A stretch of DNA of 64,000 nucleotides from Sthenelais limicola (lineage: Eukaryota > Annelida > Polychaeta > Phyllodocida > Sigalionidae). Both the position numbers and the translations under genes were made by a program. The stretch is taken from positions 11,530,646 to 11,594,645 of the forward strand of contig OW804100.1 of assembly GCA_942159475.1 (NCBI GenBank), given 5' to 3'. The notes beneath the pieces were generated by a model that had not been told where the DNA came from, did not search any database, and worked only from the letters and a program-made list of their open reading frames with translations. Position 1 is the stretch's first letter. Every line of letters begins with the position of its first letter. Shown here one piece after another: positions 12,292 to 23,999 of the stretch.

Positions 12292-13337
12292 ATATATGTT
12301 ACTTCTATGCTCAGTGCCTGCTCTCTTGCCCTGCAGGTGTGTAAGGAAGAGGTGGCTGCTGGAGCCAGTTATTTCCTCAGCACACTTGTACACTGTACTT
12401 CTCCTAATAGTTTTATTACCTTCTCCCACTGCCACTAATCATGTTTCTACTACTTTTCCTACTACAGTAAAAAAACCAAGTACTTGATCCAGTATGAAAA
12501 GTAGTAGAAGGAAGGAAGTGTACTTAACATAATACGAAAAGTAGTATCTCTAGGGTAGTAGGAGCAAAGGTTGAAGGATGAAAAGTAGTAAAAGTAGTAG
12601 AGGAAGAACTAGTAGTTGATATACATATTAGTAGTAGGAGTAGTAGGAGAAAGATAGTGGAAGTATGTGTAGTAGGAGAAGTTAAGTTGTAGAGGAATGA
12701 AAAGTAGAGAATGTAGTAAGATCGAAGGGAATGTAGTAGAAGGGGTAGTGAAAGTAGAAGGTTATCAAAAGTACGGTAGTAGGATGAGTTGCATAAGAAT
12801 GGTTGGTTGAAGTAGGAGTAGCAGGAAAAGGTAGTAGAAGTAGGGATAGTAGGCAGAAAGTAGCAGAATCCATACTTAGTTACTTTGATGCAGTAGGAGA
12901 AGTAGGAGTTGTAGGCATGGATGTAGTAGGAGTAGTAGAAGACAGAAGTAGGAGTGGATGTGGAATGATCAGTAATAAAAGTAGAAGTGGATGTAATAGG
13001 AGGAGTAGTACAAAGTGAGTAGATGGAATAGGAAGTATGTGTGGATGTAATAGGAAAGGTAGGAGACATGGTAGGAGGCAGTAGAAGTGGAGTGGAAGTA
13101 GTAGAATTATGAGTAGTAGGAGAAGGTAGTAGGACATGAATAGTAGGATAAGGCAGTAGCTCAGTGCTCAGTGCCTGCTCTGTTGCCCTGCAGGTGTGTA
13201 AGGGAGAGGTGGGTACTGGGCCCAGTTATTTCCTCAGCACACCAGTCAAGTCACTTCAAGGCAATCTGGCTTTAGTCATTGCATCAGCCCATGTATGCAG
13301 GCTCAAGTGGCAGTCTCTCCTACAAAGTTAGGAAGGG

Positions 13338-13409
13338 AGCAGAGTGGCGCAGTGGAAGCGTGCTGGGCCCATAACCCAGAGGTCCGTGGATCTAAACCAC
13401 GCTCTGCTA
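13338..13409 (+). tRNA. tRNA-iMet(CAT), one T-loop change
   Basis: Identical to the intact copies except that the T-loop reads ATCTAAA, so the B-box core G is T. All stems pair. B-box recognition by TFIIIC may be weakened, so expression is uncertain. Confidence 0.8.
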
Positions 13410-14657
13410 GCATGTATTTTTACTGGCACCCAAAAGTCACTTCAGGACTATCCCCCATGCCTTCATTTGATTTGGTCATTCCAACTGGTGGGCCTGCTTC
13501 ACAAGGAAACCTCTCAACTGACCAGGCAACTGCTAGTGGAGAGCACTGGGGGCATTGGTGGTTCAATGGGAGAACCCTACATGTGACCAGACTACCCAGA
13601 ATAAAAGGCTCATATATGTTACTTCTATGCTCAGTGCCTGCTCTCTTGCCCTGCAGGTGTGTAAGGAAGAGGTGGCTGCTGGAGCTAGTTATTTCCTCAG
13701 CACACTTGTACACTGTACTTCTCCTAATAGTATTATTACCTTCTCCCACTGCCACTAATCATGTTTCTACTACTTTTCCTACTACAGTAAAAAAACCAAG
13801 TACTTGATCCAGTATGAAAAGTAGTAGAAGGAAGGAAGTGTACTTAACATAATACGAAAAGTAGTATCTCTAGGGTAGTAGGAGCAAAGGTTGAAGGATG
13901 AAAAGTAGTAAAAGTAGTAGAGGAAGAACTAGTAGTTGATATACATATTAGTAGTAGGAGTAGTAGGAGAAAGATAGTGGAAGTATGTGTAGTAGGAGAA
14001 GTTAAGTTGTAGAGGAATGAAAAGTAGAGAATGTAGTAAGATGGAAGGGAATGTAGTAGAAGGGGTAGTGAAAGTAGAAGGTAATCAAAAGTACGGTAGT
14101 AGGATGAGTTGCAGAAGAATGGTTGGTTGAAGTAGGAGTAGCAGGAAAAGGTAGTAGAAGTAGGGATAGTAGGCAGAAAGTAGCAGAACCAGTATTTAGT
14201 TACTTTGATGCAGTAGGAGAAGTAGGAGTTGTAGGCATGGATGTAGTAGGAGTAGTAGAAGACAGAAGTAGGAGTGGATGAGGAACGATCAGTAATAAAA
14301 GTAGAAGTGGATGTAATAGGAGGAGTAGTACAAAGTGAGTAGATGGAATAGGAAGTATGTGTGGATGTAATAGGAAAAGTGGGAGACATTGTAGGAGGCA
14401 GTAGAAGTGGAGTAGAACTAGGAGAATTATGAGGAGTAGGAGAAGGTAGTAGGACGTGAATAGTAGGAGAAGGCAGTAGCTCAGTGCTCAGTGCCTGCTC
14501 TGTTGCCCTGCAGGTGTGTTAGGGAGAGGTGTGTACTGGGCCCATTTATTTCCTCAGCACACCAGTAAAGTCCCTTCAAGGCCATCTGGCTTTAGTCATT
14601 GCATCAGCCCATGTATGCAGGCTCAAGTGGCAGTCTCTCCTACCAGGTTGTGAAGAG

Positions 14658-14729
14658 AGTAGAGTGGCGCAGTGGAAGTGTGCTGGGCACATAACCCAGA
14701 GGTCAGTGGATCAGAACCAAGCTCTGCTA
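14658..14729 (+). pseudogene. Decayed tRNA-iMet copy
   Basis: Changes in four arms: the acceptor stem starts AGTAGAG, the D stem has GTGT, the anticodon loop has A at position 33, and two T-stem pairs are broken. It is the first of three consecutive decayed copies. Confidence 0.85.
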
Positions 14730-15993
14730 GCATGTATTTTTTTACTGGCACCCAACATTCACTTTAGGACTACCCATGCCTTCATTTGATTTGGTCATTC
14801 CAACTGGTGGGCCTGCTTCACAAGGAAACCTCTCAACTGACCAGGCAACTGCTAGTGGAGAGCACTGGGGGCATTGGTGGGTCAATGGGAGAACCCTACA
14901 TGTGACCAGACAACCAAGAATCATAGGCTCATATGCCAAAGTGTCATGCTAACTTACTTCTATGCTCAGTGCCTGCTCTCTTGCCCTGCAGGTGTGTAAG
15001 GAAGAGGTGGCTGCTGGAGCCAGTTATTTCCTCAGCACACTTGTACACTGTACTTCTCCTAATAGTTTTATTACCTTCTCCCACTGCCACTAATCATGTT
15101 TCTACTACTTTTCCCACTACAGTAAAAAAACCAAGTACTTCATCCAGTATGAAAAGTAGTAGAAGGAAGGAAGTGTACTTAACATAATACGAAAAGTAGT
15201 ATCTCTAGGGTGGTAGGAGCAAAGGTTGAAGGATGAAATGTAATAAAAGTAGTAGAGGAAGAACTAGTAGTTGATATACATATTAGTAGTAGGAGTAGTA
15301 GGAGAAAGATAGTGGAAGTATGTGTAGTAGGAGAAGTTAAGTTGTAGAGGAATGAAAAGTAGAGAATGTAGTAAGATGGAAGGGAATGTAGTAGAAGGGG
15401 TAGTGAAAGTAGAAGGTAATCAAAAGTATGCGTAGTAGGATGAGTTGCAGAAGAATGGTTGGTTGAAGTAGGAGTAGCAGGAAAAGGTAGTAGAAGTAGG
15501 GATAGTAGGCAGAAAGTAGCAGAATCAGTACTTAGTTACTTTGATGCAGTAGGAGAAGTAGGAGTTGTAGGCATGGATGTAGTAGGAGTAGTAGAAGACA
15601 GAAGTAGGAGTGGATGAGGAACGATCAGTAATAAAAGTAGAAGTGGATGTAATAGGAGGAGTAGTACAAAGTGAGTAGATGGAATAGGAAGTATGTGTGG
15701 ATGTAATAGGAAAAGTGGGAGACATTGTAGGAGGCAGTAGAAGTGGAGTAGAACTAGGAGAATTATGAGTAGTAGGAGAAGGTAGTAGGACGTGAATAGT
15801 AGGAGAAGGCAGTAGCTCAGTGCTCAGTGCCTGCTCTGTTGCCCTGCAGGTGTGTTAGGGAGAGGTGTGTACTGGGCCCATTTATTTCCTCAGCACACCA
15901 GTAAAGTCCCTTCAAGGCCATCTGGCTTTAGTCATTGCATCAGCCCATGTATGCAGGCTCAAGTGGCAGTCTCTCCTACCAGGTTGTGAAGAG

Positions 15994-16065
15994 AGTAGAG
16001 TGGCGCAGTGGAAGTGTGCTGGGCGCATAACCCAGAGGTCAGTGGATCAGAACCAAGCTCTGCTA
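15994..16065 (+). pseudogene. Decayed tRNA-iMet copy
   Basis: Nearly identical to the copy 1336 bp upstream (AGTAGAG start, GTGT in the D stem, broken T stem), but with G rather than A at position 33. The surrounding units are also near-identical, so this pair duplicated recently after the tRNA had decayed. Confidence 0.85.
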
Positions 16066-17329
16066 GCATGTATTTTTTTACTGGCACCCAACATTCACTT
16101 TAGGACTACCCATGCCTTCATTTGATTTGGTCATTCCAACTGGTGGGCCTGCTTCACAAGGAAACCTCTCAACTGACCAGGCAACTGCTAGTGGAGAGCA
16201 CTGGGGGCATTGGTGGGTCAATGGCAGAACCCTACATGTGACCAGACAACCCAGAATCATAGGCTCATATGCCAAAGTGTCATGCTAACTTACTTCTATG
16301 CTCAGTGCCTGCTCTCTTGCCCTGCAGGTGTGTAAGGAAGAGGTGGCTGCTGGAGCCAGTTATTTCCTCAGCACACTTGTACACTGTACTTCTCCTAATA
16401 GTTTTATTACCTTCTCCCACTGCCACTAATCATGTTTCTACTACTTTTCCCACTACAGTAAAAAAACCAAGTACTTCATCCAGTATGAAAAGTAGTAGAA
16501 GGAAGGAAGTGTACTTAACATAATACGAAAAGTAGTATCTCTAGGGTGGTAGGAGCAAAGGTTGAAGGATGAAATGTAATAAAAGTAGTAGAGGAAGAAC
16601 TAGTAGTTGATATACATATTAGTAGTAGGAGTAGTAGGAGAAAGATAGTGGAAGTATGTGTAGTAGGAGAAGTTAAGTTGTAGAGGAATGAAAAGTAGAG
16701 AATGTAGTAAGATGGAAGGGAATGTAGTAGAAGGGGTAGTGAAAGTAGAAGGTAATCAAAAGTATGTGTAGTAGGATGAGTTGCAGAAGAATGGTTGGTT
16801 GAAGTAGGAGTAGCAGGAAAAGGTAGTAGAAGTAGGGATAGTAGGGAGAAAGTAGCAAAATCAGTACTTAGTTACTTTGATGCAGTAGGAGAAGTAGGAG
16901 TTGTAGGCATGGATGTAGTAGGAGTAGTAGAAGACAGAAGTATGAGTGGATGTGAAATGATAAGTAATAAAAGTAGAAGTGGATGTAATAGGAGGAGTAG
17001 TACAAAGTGAGTAGATGGAATAGGAAGTATGTGTGGATGTAATAGGAAAGGTAGGAGACATGGTAGGAGGCAGTAGAAGTGGAGTGGAAGTAGTAGAATT
17101 ATGAGTAGTAGGAGAAGGTAGTAGGACATGAATAGTAGGATAAGGCAGTAGCTCAGTGCTCAGTGCCTGCTCTGTTGCCCTGCAGGTGTGTAAGGGAGAG
17201 GTGGGTACTGGGCCCAGTTATTTCCTCAGCACACCAGTCAAGTCCCTTCAAGGCCATCTGGCTTTAGTCATTGCATCAGCCCATGTATACAGGCTCAAGT
17301 GGCAGTCTCTCCTACCAGGTTAGGAAGGG

Positions 17330-17401
17330 AGCAGAGTGGCGCAGTGGAAGTGTGCTGGGCGCATAACCCAGAGGTCAGTGGATCAAAACCAAGCTCTGCT
17401 A
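17330..17401 (+). pseudogene. Decayed tRNA-iMet copy
   Basis: The acceptor stem is restored to AGCAGAG, but the D-stem GTGT, G33 and broken T stem remain. It is intermediate between the copies at 2625 and 15994. Confidence 0.85.
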
Positions 17402-18668
17402 GCATGTATTTTTTTACTGGCACCCAACATTCACTTCAGGACTATCTCCCATGCCTTCATTTGATTTGGTCACTCAAACTGGTGAGCCTGCTTCACAAGG
17501 AAACCTCTCAACTGACCAGGCAACTGCTAGTGGAGAGCACTGGGGGCATTGGTGGTTCAATGGGAGAACCCTACATGTGACCAGACAACCCAGAATCATA
17601 GGCTCATATGCCAAAGTGTCATGCTAACTTACTTCTATGCTCAGTGCCTGCTCTCTTGCCCTGCAGGTGTGTAAGGAAGAGGTGGCTGCTGGAGCCAGTT
17701 ATTTCCTCAGCACACTTGTACACTGTACTTCTCCTAATAGTTTTATTACCTTTTCCCACTGCCACTAATCATGTTTCTACTACTTTTCCCACTACAGTAA
17801 AAAAACCAAGTACTTCATCCAGTATGAAAAGTAGTAGAAGGAAGGAAGTGTACTTAACATAATACGAAAAGTAGTATCTCTAGGGTGGTAGGAGCAAAGG
17901 TTGAAGGATGAAAAGTAATAAAAGTAGTAGAGGAAGAACTAGTAGTTGATATACATATTAGTAGTAGGAGTAGTAGGAGAAAGATAGTGGAAGTATGTGT
18001 AGTAGGAGAAGTTAAGTTGTAGAGGAATGAAAAGTAGAGAATGTAGTAAGATGGATGGGAATGTAGTAGAAGGGGTAGTGAAAGTAGAAGTTAATCAAAA
18101 GTATACATAGTAGGATGAGTTGCAGAAGAAGGGTTGGTTGAAGTAGGAGTAGCAGGAAAAGGTAGTAGAAGTAGGGATAGTAGGCAGAAAGTAGCAGAAT
18201 CAGTACTTAGTTACTTTGATGCAGTAGGAGAAGTAGGAGTTGTAGGCATGGATGTAGTAGGAGTAGTAGAAGACAGAAGTAGGAGTGGATGTGGAATGAT
18301 CAGTAATAAAAGTAGAAGTGGATGTAATAGGAGGAGTAGTACAAAGTGAGTAGATGGAATAGGAAGTATGTGTGGATGTAATAGGAAAGGTAGGAGACAT
18401 GGTAGGAGGCAGTAGAAGTGGAGTGAATGTAGTAGAATTATGAGTAGTAGGAGAAGGTAGTAGGACATGAATAGTAGGATAAGGCAGTAGCTCAGTGCTC
18501 AGTGCCTGCTCTGTTGCCCTGCAGGTGTGTAAGGGAGAGGTGGGTACTGGGCCCAGTTATTTCCTCAGCACACCAGTCAAGTCCCTTCAAGGCCATCTGG
18601 CTTTAGTCATTGTATCAGCCCATGTATGCAGGCTCAAGTGGCAGTCTCTCCTACCAGGTTAGGAAGGG

Positions 18669-18740
18669 AGCAGAGTGGCGCAGTGGAAGCGTGCTGGGCC
18701 CATAACCCAGAGGTCCGTGGATCGAAACCACGCTCTGCTA
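18669..18740 (+). tRNA. tRNA-iMet(CAT), intact
   Basis: All 72 nt match the intact copies even though the surrounding unit has diverged (GCATTTATTTTT flank, many spacer changes). Conservation of the tRNA within a diverged unit suggests selection or local gene conversion. Confidence 0.96.
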
Positions 18741-20001
18741 GCATTTATTTTTACTGGCACCCAAAAGTCGATTCAGGACTATCCATGCCTTCATTTGATT
18801 TGGTCATTCCAACTGGTGGGCCTGCTTCACAGGGAAACCTCTCAACTGACCAGGCAACTGCTAGTGGAGAGCACTGGGGGCATTGGTGGTTCAATGGGAG
18901 AACCCTACATGTGACCAGACAACCCAGAATCATAGGCTCATATATGCCAAAGTGTCATGCTACGTTACTTCTATGCTCAGTGTCTGCTCTCTTGCCCTGC
19001 AGGTGTGTAAGAAAGAGGTGGCTGCTGGAGCCAGTTATTTCCTCAGCGCACTTGTACACTGTACTTCTCCTACTACTTTTACTACCTTCTCCCACTGCCA
19101 CTAATCATGTTTCTACTACTTTTCCTACTACAGTAGAAAAACCAAGTATACTTCATCCAGTATGAAAAATAGTAGAAGGAAGGAAGTGTACTTGACTTAG
19201 TATGAAAAGTAGTAGCTCTAGGGTAGTAGGAGCAAAGGTTGAAGGATGAAAAGTAATAAAAGTAGTAGAGGAAGAACTAGTAGTTTATATATATATTAGT
19301 AGTAGGAGTAGTAGGAGAAAGATAGTGGAAGTATGTGTAGTAGGAGAAGTTAACTTGTAGAGGAATGAAAAGTAGGAGAATGTAGCAAGAAGGATGGGAA
19401 TGTAGTAGAAGGGGTAGTGAAAGTAGAAGATAATCAAAAGTATGTGTAGTAGGATGAGTTGTAGAAGAATGGTTGGTTGAAGTAGGAATAGAAGGTGGTA
19501 GAAGTAGAGATAGTAGGGAGAAAGTAGCAGAATTAGTACTTAGTAACTTTGATGCAGTAGGAGAAGTAGGAGTTGTTGGCATGGATGTAGTAGGAGTAGT
19601 GGAAGACGGAAGTAGGAGTGGATGTGGAATGATCAGTAATAAAATTAGAAGTGGATGTAAAAGGAGGAGTAGAACAAAGTGAGTAGATGGAATAGGAAGT
19701 ATGTGTGGATGTAATAGGAAAAGTAGGAGACATGGTAGGAGGCAGTAGAAGTGGAGTGGAAGTAGTAGAATTATGAGTAGTAGGAGAAGGTAGTAGGATG
19801 TGAATAGTAGGAGAAGTCAGTAGCTCAGTGCTCAGTGCCTGCTCTGTTGCCCTGCAGGTGTGTAAGGGAGAGGTGGGTACTGGGCCCAGTTATATCCTCA
19901 GCACACCAGTCAAGTCACTTCAAGGCAATCTAGCTTTAGTCATTGCATCAGACCATGTATGCAGGCTCAAGTGGCAGTCTCTCCTACCAGGTTAGGAAGA
20001 G

Positions 20002-20073
20002 AGCAGAGTGGCGCAGTGGAAGCGTGCTGGGCCCATAACCCAGAGGTCCGTGGATCGAAACCACGCTCTGCTA
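20002..20073 (+). tRNA. tRNA-iMet(CAT), intact, last copy of array
   Basis: Matches the intact copies over 72 nt. The downstream T-run is only T4. The unit is truncated at 20367, with single-copy sequence beyond. Confidence 0.96.
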
Positions 20074-20367
20074 GCATGTATTTTACTGGCACCCAACAAT
20101 CACTTCAGGACTACCCATGCCTTCATTTGATTTGGTCATTCCAACTGGTGGGCCTGCTTCACAGGGAAACCTCTCAACTGACCCCCAGGCTAGTGGAGAG
20201 CACTGGGACGTTGGTGATTCAATCGGAGAACCCTACATGTGACCAGACAACCCAGAATAATAGGCTCATATATGCCAAAGTGTCATGCTATGTTACTTCT
20301 ATGCTCAGTGCCTGCTCTCTTGCCCTGAAGGTGGGTAAGAAACAGGTGGCTGCTGGAGCCAGTTATT

Positions 20368-22233
20368 CAACCATGTGAAAAGCATTGCAAGAACCAGCTG
20401 TTCATTTTCCCACTTTCCTATGTGCCACAAATATATTAATTAAATCACTTAAGTGATGTTATATGCATCTAGGTGTAACAAGTTACGTTAAATATATTTG
20501 TTAAATGAAGTTAGTTCAACGGATATAATAAATCAGCAAGTTAACCTGAGTATAGTTTTGTTAATAATGTTAGTAGTTAGAGAGGTGACCGCCTGGGAAT
20601 ATTGTATGCAGTTGGCTTTTTAAAAAGGAAAAAAAGAGAAAAAGTATATTACATTGAGAAATAACCATTTTGTTCGAGATATCCAGTTTGGATATCATGC
20701 AGCATTGGCCTTACCAACCTCTTATACATGCTGTTCAAACATATCACACCTGTGTCAATTAGGATTATAATATATAAACAATATTTACTAATGAAGAACT
20801 ACAATGAATTCAGCTCATTGCAGTATTCCCTTTGTTATACATCGTCGTATCTTACATTCTATTAAATCATTATACAGTGTTTAATCTATTCACTCACTCG
20901 ATCATATCACTCACACAGAGATACACAAAAGCATTCTACCACCAAGATAAGGAGCTAGATGTGTATAGCATTATGTCACAAATACGTTCATCATAATACA
21001 CAGTTACATAGTAAACGCATCATGCGTCACGCTGATGGGCATTACCCCAGATATTACATCAATGAATAAAACATAAGATAGAGTGCGAAGCTCCGACACC
21101 TGATGTCCACATCCAGATGTCAACTATAGTCTCCCAATATATGGATCCACCTCTGGATTATAGTGGTAGGGCTACGAACTAGTAGTGCCTCCCTTTGAAG
21201 AAAACACAAATAATTCCTACGATTTCATATCTTAGTGACCGTTGTATGGGTTGGGGAATAGACCACAAAATGAAAGAAAATGATTGTTTGACAGAAACTA
21301 GTTAGTCTGTAAAGTTAATTAAAATTAGTGCGATGTTTCTGTGTAAAAAAGACGCAAACTGACGGTATGTTTAAGAGATTCGATGGAGTCTAAGAGCAAA
21401 AACCATCGCTGTTTATTTTTAGAATGCTGAGGAAATACATATATCCTCAATAACTATTTTTTCCATAGTGTTATAACCTGGAGAAACAGCTATTATATGC
21501 TAAGGAGTGAATCGGGCAGGGTTATAGTACACTTTCTAATTCTGGCATATTAAAATCCTCAATATATACTTCAGCTACTCGGCAGTCTGGGATAGTCGTT
21601 CCAGGTAGCCATTGAATTTTGTATGTTATTAACGATTCCGAAATAATTCCCCCAAATAATGATAATTTGTTTTTTGTAATTATTTGTATCTCTTCAAGCC
21701 TGTGTCACTATTATGCCGTTGTAATCGCTCTTTATTACTATAATTTGATATCTTATAAAACGCCTGAGCTAGGTTGTGATGGAACAGCACTTTGTGTAAT
21801 TCATATCCTGAATAAAAAAATGTTCAACTATGAAAAATCCTACGCCGTATGAGGTGTGCAATAAAATATATTGTGTTTACACATGCAAAGATATAAAACT
21901 ACGAATGTTTCTTTTGGTCGTAAAAATAGTTGGTCGAAAAAAAAGTTGGTCGTAAAATAAAGGTGGTCGTAAAAAAAGTTGGTCGAAAAAAAGTCGGTCG
22001 ATAAAAAAGTTGGTACTTTAGTGCTATTCAGAGCCAAAAACCAAATGTATATTTCAGTATTCCTATTTGCTAAGGGTGAATATAGTACATAGTGCATGAA
22101 CTATTATATAGTTTCCAGTAATTGAATGGTTATTGGACCTGAGTCAATGGCTGAGCCTTTTGAAAACGCCATCAGGGGATACTGCTTACCCAGGTTATAA
22201 TACAATCTTTTAAGAAATGTGGGATCGTACCAG
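20368..22233. other. AT-rich intergenic stretch
   Basis: Single-copy AT-rich DNA right of the tRNA array. It contains a minisatellite at 21914-22014. A short open stretch near 21100-21190 reads like protein on the + strand (includes TPDVHIQMSTIV and YMDPPLDYS) but has no splice phase that fits the exon at 22234. I leave it as a weak exon candidate. Confidence 0.5.
21914..22014 (+). repeat. 16-17-bp minisatellite, about 6 copies
   Basis: Tandem imperfect copies of TTGGTCGWAAAAAAAG, with variants starting GTGGTCG and TCGGTCG. Array length is about 100 bp. No function is evident. Confidence 0.9.
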
Positions 22234-22438
22234 AATTATGTCCCCAATTTACAAATATTTGAAAGTGGCTGGCAAATGCTGCTTGTGCCAAGACATGGAC
22301 CAACTCAGCCACAAATGATTGATCAGAGACAGATCCAATTTCAAGGGATAGATCTGAAGCATCCTTTTGTAATAGACAGCCCTACTTCATCTCTGATACC
22401 TGACTATGCACCTGCTACTACGGCTGTCAACTATCTAG
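22234..22438 (+). CDS. Probable penultimate exon of an unidentified gene
   Basis: An open frame with protein-like composition. It reads NYVPNLQIFESGWQM near the start and PDYAPATTAVNYL at the end, with a Gln-rich centre, and no membrane segment or recognised domain. It ends at CTAG|GTACGA in phase 1, which fits the phase-1 acceptor of the next exon. The acceptor TACCAG at 22233 has a poor pyrimidine tract, so the 5' edge is uncertain. It could be the cytoplasmic tail of a membrane protein. The rest of the gene should lie upstream, towards or beyond the tRNA array, but I could not trace it. Confidence 0.4.
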
Positions 22439-22823
22439 GTACGATGTGCAACCAGGTAGGTCGTTTCTATATAGTAGACTACGGTTTGCTTTGCTAGTTA
22501 ACTGGATCTCTTACATATTACACAGCCATCTATTATACTAAGATCGTACTATTATAACTAGTCGTTCTCTCGAAATTCAATTGTAACCGCTCATCTCCCG
22601 TGCAGCTAGGGCCAATTGCATACACAAGCAAAATAATGACATAAAACCCCCTCTGAGCTAAATAATTACATACATATATACAAACAAACATGCTAGCGTC
22701 CTTGAATTACGGCTATCAACAAATGTGTGCAAATCTATATATATTATATACTTTACAGTAAAAGCCCATTGTCCATTGTCGTAGTCAGCTGACTGACATA
22801 TTGGTGTTTGCCTTGTACACCAG

Positions 22824-22906
22824 GCGGCCGTGGTAATGGGAACATAGAGATTAATACCTATGTGAAGCCCATTGAGAGGCAGAGCTCTATAGAAACCTCA
22901 TGTTGA
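22824..22906 (+). CDS. Probable terminal exon of the same unidentified gene
   Basis: Follows TTTGCCTTGTACACCAG. Read in phase 1 after the exon ending at 22438, it encodes GGRGNGNIEINTYVKPIERQ, then SSIETSC and stop TGA at 22904-22906. Joined, the two exons give about 95 C-terminal residues. The family is not recognised. Confidence 0.4.
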
Positions 22907-23777
22907 CTCTGATAGATTCTCAGCTCACATAGTCTGGTTACAATATTGATGGTGCACAAGAGACCTACTGGAGGCCCTCCACCACCCTTTCCTCCACAGC
23001 GTCCAGCCTTGGCTCCTCCTGTATGATGTATTGATTTCTCACAGTCTGTCCACCCAGAGTCAGGATCTGGGTGTTTGCTTTCCATTGCATTTCAGCCAAT
23101 ACATGTACTTAAATATAGGACTACTCTTTTGAACGAATTTCCATCTGCCTCAAATTACTTATAGCTTTCAAGACAATATCAGACTATAGATCAGCATAAG
23201 AGTCTATATACATTAGAATTGGATCTGCATATAGAAAGACCTGCTAACTAAAGCATACAAATAGGGTACTTGTCACTGATTCAGCGAAATAGATCCCTAA
23301 TCACTCTCTCGTAGAGTACTACTCTGGCTCAATATTGGTCTAGCTATGCTGTATTAATTAAAATAAATGAAACATGCATATGCAACGGCATATTCACAAA
23401 AAAACAAGTGTATTTTGGTTTATGCCTTGACAGCCGGCATCAATCCGCCTATGTTTACATAGCGTAGCTTGAAAATTGAACATTTCGAACGATGCCCGAT
23501 AAATCGGGTCTCTCGCTCTATACTTATGTGTTATGTGAGGGGATATATGTGTTTTTCGATGTATCTTTCCTGTAAAACGCCGCTATTGTCACTCTCTATC
23601 GACATCAGTGATACTACTCTACAACTTGGATGGAAGGAATTGTTTCATACGGCTATATTTAAAAAACGAACAAAAAATGTGGTAACCGCATTACGTACCG
23701 TTTCCTGGGGGCTCACGAACAGGACCGAATAACGGCCGCTCACCCTCCACACTCTACCGCTACCAGCGGAGTTGGTC
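22907..23777. other. Noncoding stretch
   Basis: Holds any 3' UTR of the gene above and AT-rich DNA. The 88-codon open frame at 23469-23732 has no recognisable features. The sequence becomes GC-richer from about 23700, just before the small ORF. Confidence 0.4.
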
Positions 23778-23999
23778 ATGGCTCAGCAGAGCATGACCAA
23801 TGCTTGTCAACAGAAGAATCAACAGCTTTGTGTGGGAGGGGGGAGGGGGAGGCTAGAGACCCTGAGCACCCTGAGAGGTGACAATAATCTTACTAAACTA
23901 ACCAGCCAAGCAGTTACCGTACACCAATTCTGGGCGGATTTACTTCTGGACATGAACCAACAGATAAATAGGCCTACCAATGCATATGCAATGGGCTAA
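23778..23999 (+). CDS. Small intronless ORF, 73 residues, hypothetical
   Basis: The ATG has purines at -3 and +4. The frame runs to TAA at 23997-23999. The predicted protein starts MAQQSMTNACQQKNQQLCV, has a short Gly-rich stretch from a G-rich run, then LETLSTLRGDNNLTKLTS and a probable amphipathic helix HQFWADLLLDMNQQI. The composition looks more protein-like than surrounding frames, but 73 codons can be open by chance. No signal peptide, membrane segment or family is recognised, and no close poly(A) signal is seen. Confidence 0.3.
   Translation: MAQQSMTNACQQKNQQLCVGGGRGRLETLSTLRGDNNLTKLTSQAVTVHQFWADLLLDMNQQINRPTNAYAMG

Larger units (their letters stand above)
1..20367 (+). repeat. Tandem array of ~1.3-kb units, each with an initiator tRNA-Met copy
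   Basis: Spacing between tRNA starts is 1296-1339 bp, except for one gap of 2800 bp caused by a transposon. Taking the unit starting near position 1: tRNA (1-67); spacer with a T-run just after the tRNA; a 78-bp block (284-361); a 14-bp inverted repeat (421-434 with 472-485); about 650 bp rich in GTAGTAGGAG-like sequence on the + strand (about 470-1128); a second copy of the 78-bp block (1136-1213, about six mismatches from the first); and about 95 bp leading to the next tRNA. The array continues left of the window. On the right it stops abruptly at 20367, within the first 78-bp block of the last unit. ORFs of 60-200 codons recur at unit spacing through tRNA and low-complexity sequence, so I do not treat them as genes. 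Tandem tRNA clusters are known in animals, for example in Xenopus. I infer that unequal exchange keeps the copies similar. Confidence 0.95.

Noticed and set aside
1..20367. Array as a CRISPR or satellite-only locus
   Set aside because: Units are 1.3 kb and contain tRNA genes, with no short direct repeats separated by unique spacers.
21100..21190. Open stretch containing YMDPPLDYSG as a third exon of the unidentified gene
   Set aside because: Its only donor is phase 1, and the exon at 22234 has no phase-1 acceptor.
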